13,139 nt of DNA. Source: Baffinella frigidus (Eukaryota > Cryptophyceae > Cryptomonadales > Baffinellaceae). Below, piece by piece: positions 9,201 through 11,502 of this stretch. Where the stretch lies: contig MU646710.1 of assembly GCA_026770585.1 (NCBI GenBank), forward strand, positions 13,078 to 26,216. Direction: 5' to 3'. Position numbers and translations under genes: made by a program. The notes beneath the pieces are model-generated. The model was given only the letters and a program-made list of their open reading frames with translations, searched no databases and was not told the DNA's origin. Position 1 is the stretch's first letter; each line of letters opens with the position of its first letter.

Positions 9201-11461
9201 ACCCCAAACCCCAATACGCACCCCAGCCCCTACACGCAGTCAACACTGGTCAATACACACCCCAACCCTAACTCGACAAGTGGGCCATGGCGTGGTATGT
9301 CGTCAACACTGGTGCACGCAAACCCCAACCCCTACACCCATCGGGGTCAAGGGTTTTAAACTTCACACCCGAACCCCGAAACCCGAAACCCCACAACCCA
9401 CACCCAAAACCTCAAACCATTCACTGACGCAAACATGGCAGTTTTCACTAACGAGTTGACGTCAGTGAAAACGGCATTTTCACCTGACGAGCGGACTTGA
9501 TGGCGCGAAAACGCTGACTTGCTGACGTGAAACATGCAGTGTTCACGACGGTGGGCTTCAGGGACCTGACACGAAAACGGCACCTTTCGCTGCGTGTTGA
9601 CGCGAACACGGCACTTTTCACTCATGTGCTGAAACAACCCGGCAGTATTTGTTGACAGGCTGACACAAAACGGTAGTTTTTGATGACAGGCTGACGCGAG
9701 GAGGTGTGTGGTTTGGGGCACGCTGACGCGAAGCGGTGTATGTTGTGTATTGGCTGACGCCAAGCGGTGTGTGTTCTGGGGTGCAGTGTTCACGACGGTT
9801 GGCTTCGGAGACCTGACAGCCCAGAACCCCGAGGAGATGTTCTTCACGGTCTGCACCATCACTACACCCTACACCCTGAACCTCAAACCCCAATCCCTAA
9901 ACCCTAAACCCTAAACCCTAAACCCTAAACTCTAAACCCTCCACAAACCCTAAAACCTGAACCCCAAACCCCAAAACCCCAAACCCCAAACCCCAAACCC
10001 CAAACCCTAAATCAGGTATGCATCATGTACATCGGCACCATCATCTTCGGCATCCTCCTCTCTGAGGTTTACCCTATACCCTATACCTTAAAACCTAGAC
10101 CCTAGACCCCAGACCCTAGACCCTAGACCCTAGACCCTAGACCCTAGACCCCATACCCTACAACCTACAACCTACAACCTGTACCCTACACCCTACACCC
10201 TACACCCTACACCCTACACCCTACACCCTACACCCTACACCCTACACCCTACACCCTACACCCTAAACCACCCGAATTCTGATAATCAAAATCCTGGTGC
10301 AAACCCCACCCTTAAATCCCTGAACCCCCCGACTCGGGGGAGGCGACACGAGACAAGAAGATGTCGAAGCGTCACCTACCCAGAGTCATATATCACCAAG
10401 TATACAACGTACACTAAGATTTAGCCCTGTACCGTCCCGACTGTCTTGTCAGCAGCTCTGATTGTCTTGTCAGCAGCTCCGACTGTCTTGTCCTAACCCC
10501 TCCGGCGCTCGCCAGGTCGAGAGCGCGTGGTCGGCGATGCGCGCCTTCCCTAAACCCCGAACCTCAACCCTGTTCCGACTGGCTTTTCAGTAGCTCCAAC
10601 TGTCTTGTCAGCAGCCCCGACTGTCTTGTCGTGTCTTGTCCTAACCCCTCCCTTTCCAGGTCGAGAGCGCGTGGTCGGCGATGCGCGCCTTCACTCGCGA
10701 GAAGGGCGCGCTGCTCCAGGAGATGATGACGTTCATGGGCAACAAGGACATCGAGTACCGCCCTAAACCCTGAACCCTAAACCCTAAACCCAAAACCCAA
10801 ACCCAAAAACACTAAACCCTAACACTAAACCCTAAACCAGCCTTCTCTTCTTCACCCTAGACCCTTAACCCAAACGCCCAAACGCCCAACCCCTAAACCC
10901 AAAACCCAAAACCCCAAACCCCAAACCCTCCATCAGGAGCAAGACACAAGACGAGATCTGCCGGTGGGTAGCGTTCTCCAAAGATTGCGAACACGAGCGT
11001 GTCACCTACGACCGCGCACTATCCATGGTCAGTCACCTCAACCCTAAAAACCCTAACCAACCAACCGGCCGCGCACGCTACATGGCCATAAAGTCTAAAC
11101 CTTCAACCCTGGATCGCAACCCCTAGACCCTAGTCCCTAAATCTCAACCCTGGTTGCAGGTGCCTCCAGAGCTGCGGAAAACCTAAACCGTACCCCCTAA
11201 AGATCCCTCCTTTTGATCGCCGCGTCATCACGTCCCTTCCCTTGAGTCACGTCCCCGCACACGTCCCCGGCTCACGCCCCCCCCGCGCTTGATTGCAGGT
11301 GCCTCCAGAGCTGCGGAAAACGCTGGTGGGGCAGATGTGCCACGACGAGCTCATGCGGGTGCCGCTTTTCAACGCTATCGGTGAGAAACGCCCTCTGTGA
11401 GAGAGAGAGAGAGAGAGAGAGAGATGCAGAAAAAGAGAGAGAGAGAGAGAGAGCGCGCGCA

Positions 11462-11502
<41 letters not shown>

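Larger units (their letters stand above)
8913..9786 (+). repeat. Intron 15: foldback copy B, A/C repeats, exon 15 and 16 fragments
   Basis: Foldback copy B at about 8950-9028, A/C-rich ACACCAA-type repeats (about 9090-9240), a downstream exon 15 end copy (9274-9313), A/C repeat (about 9360-9415), then ACGGCAGTTTTCACT/GCTGACG repeats (about 9425-9770) that enclose an exon 16 copy (9535-9571). It is the same repeat family as in intron 14. Confidence 0.8.
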
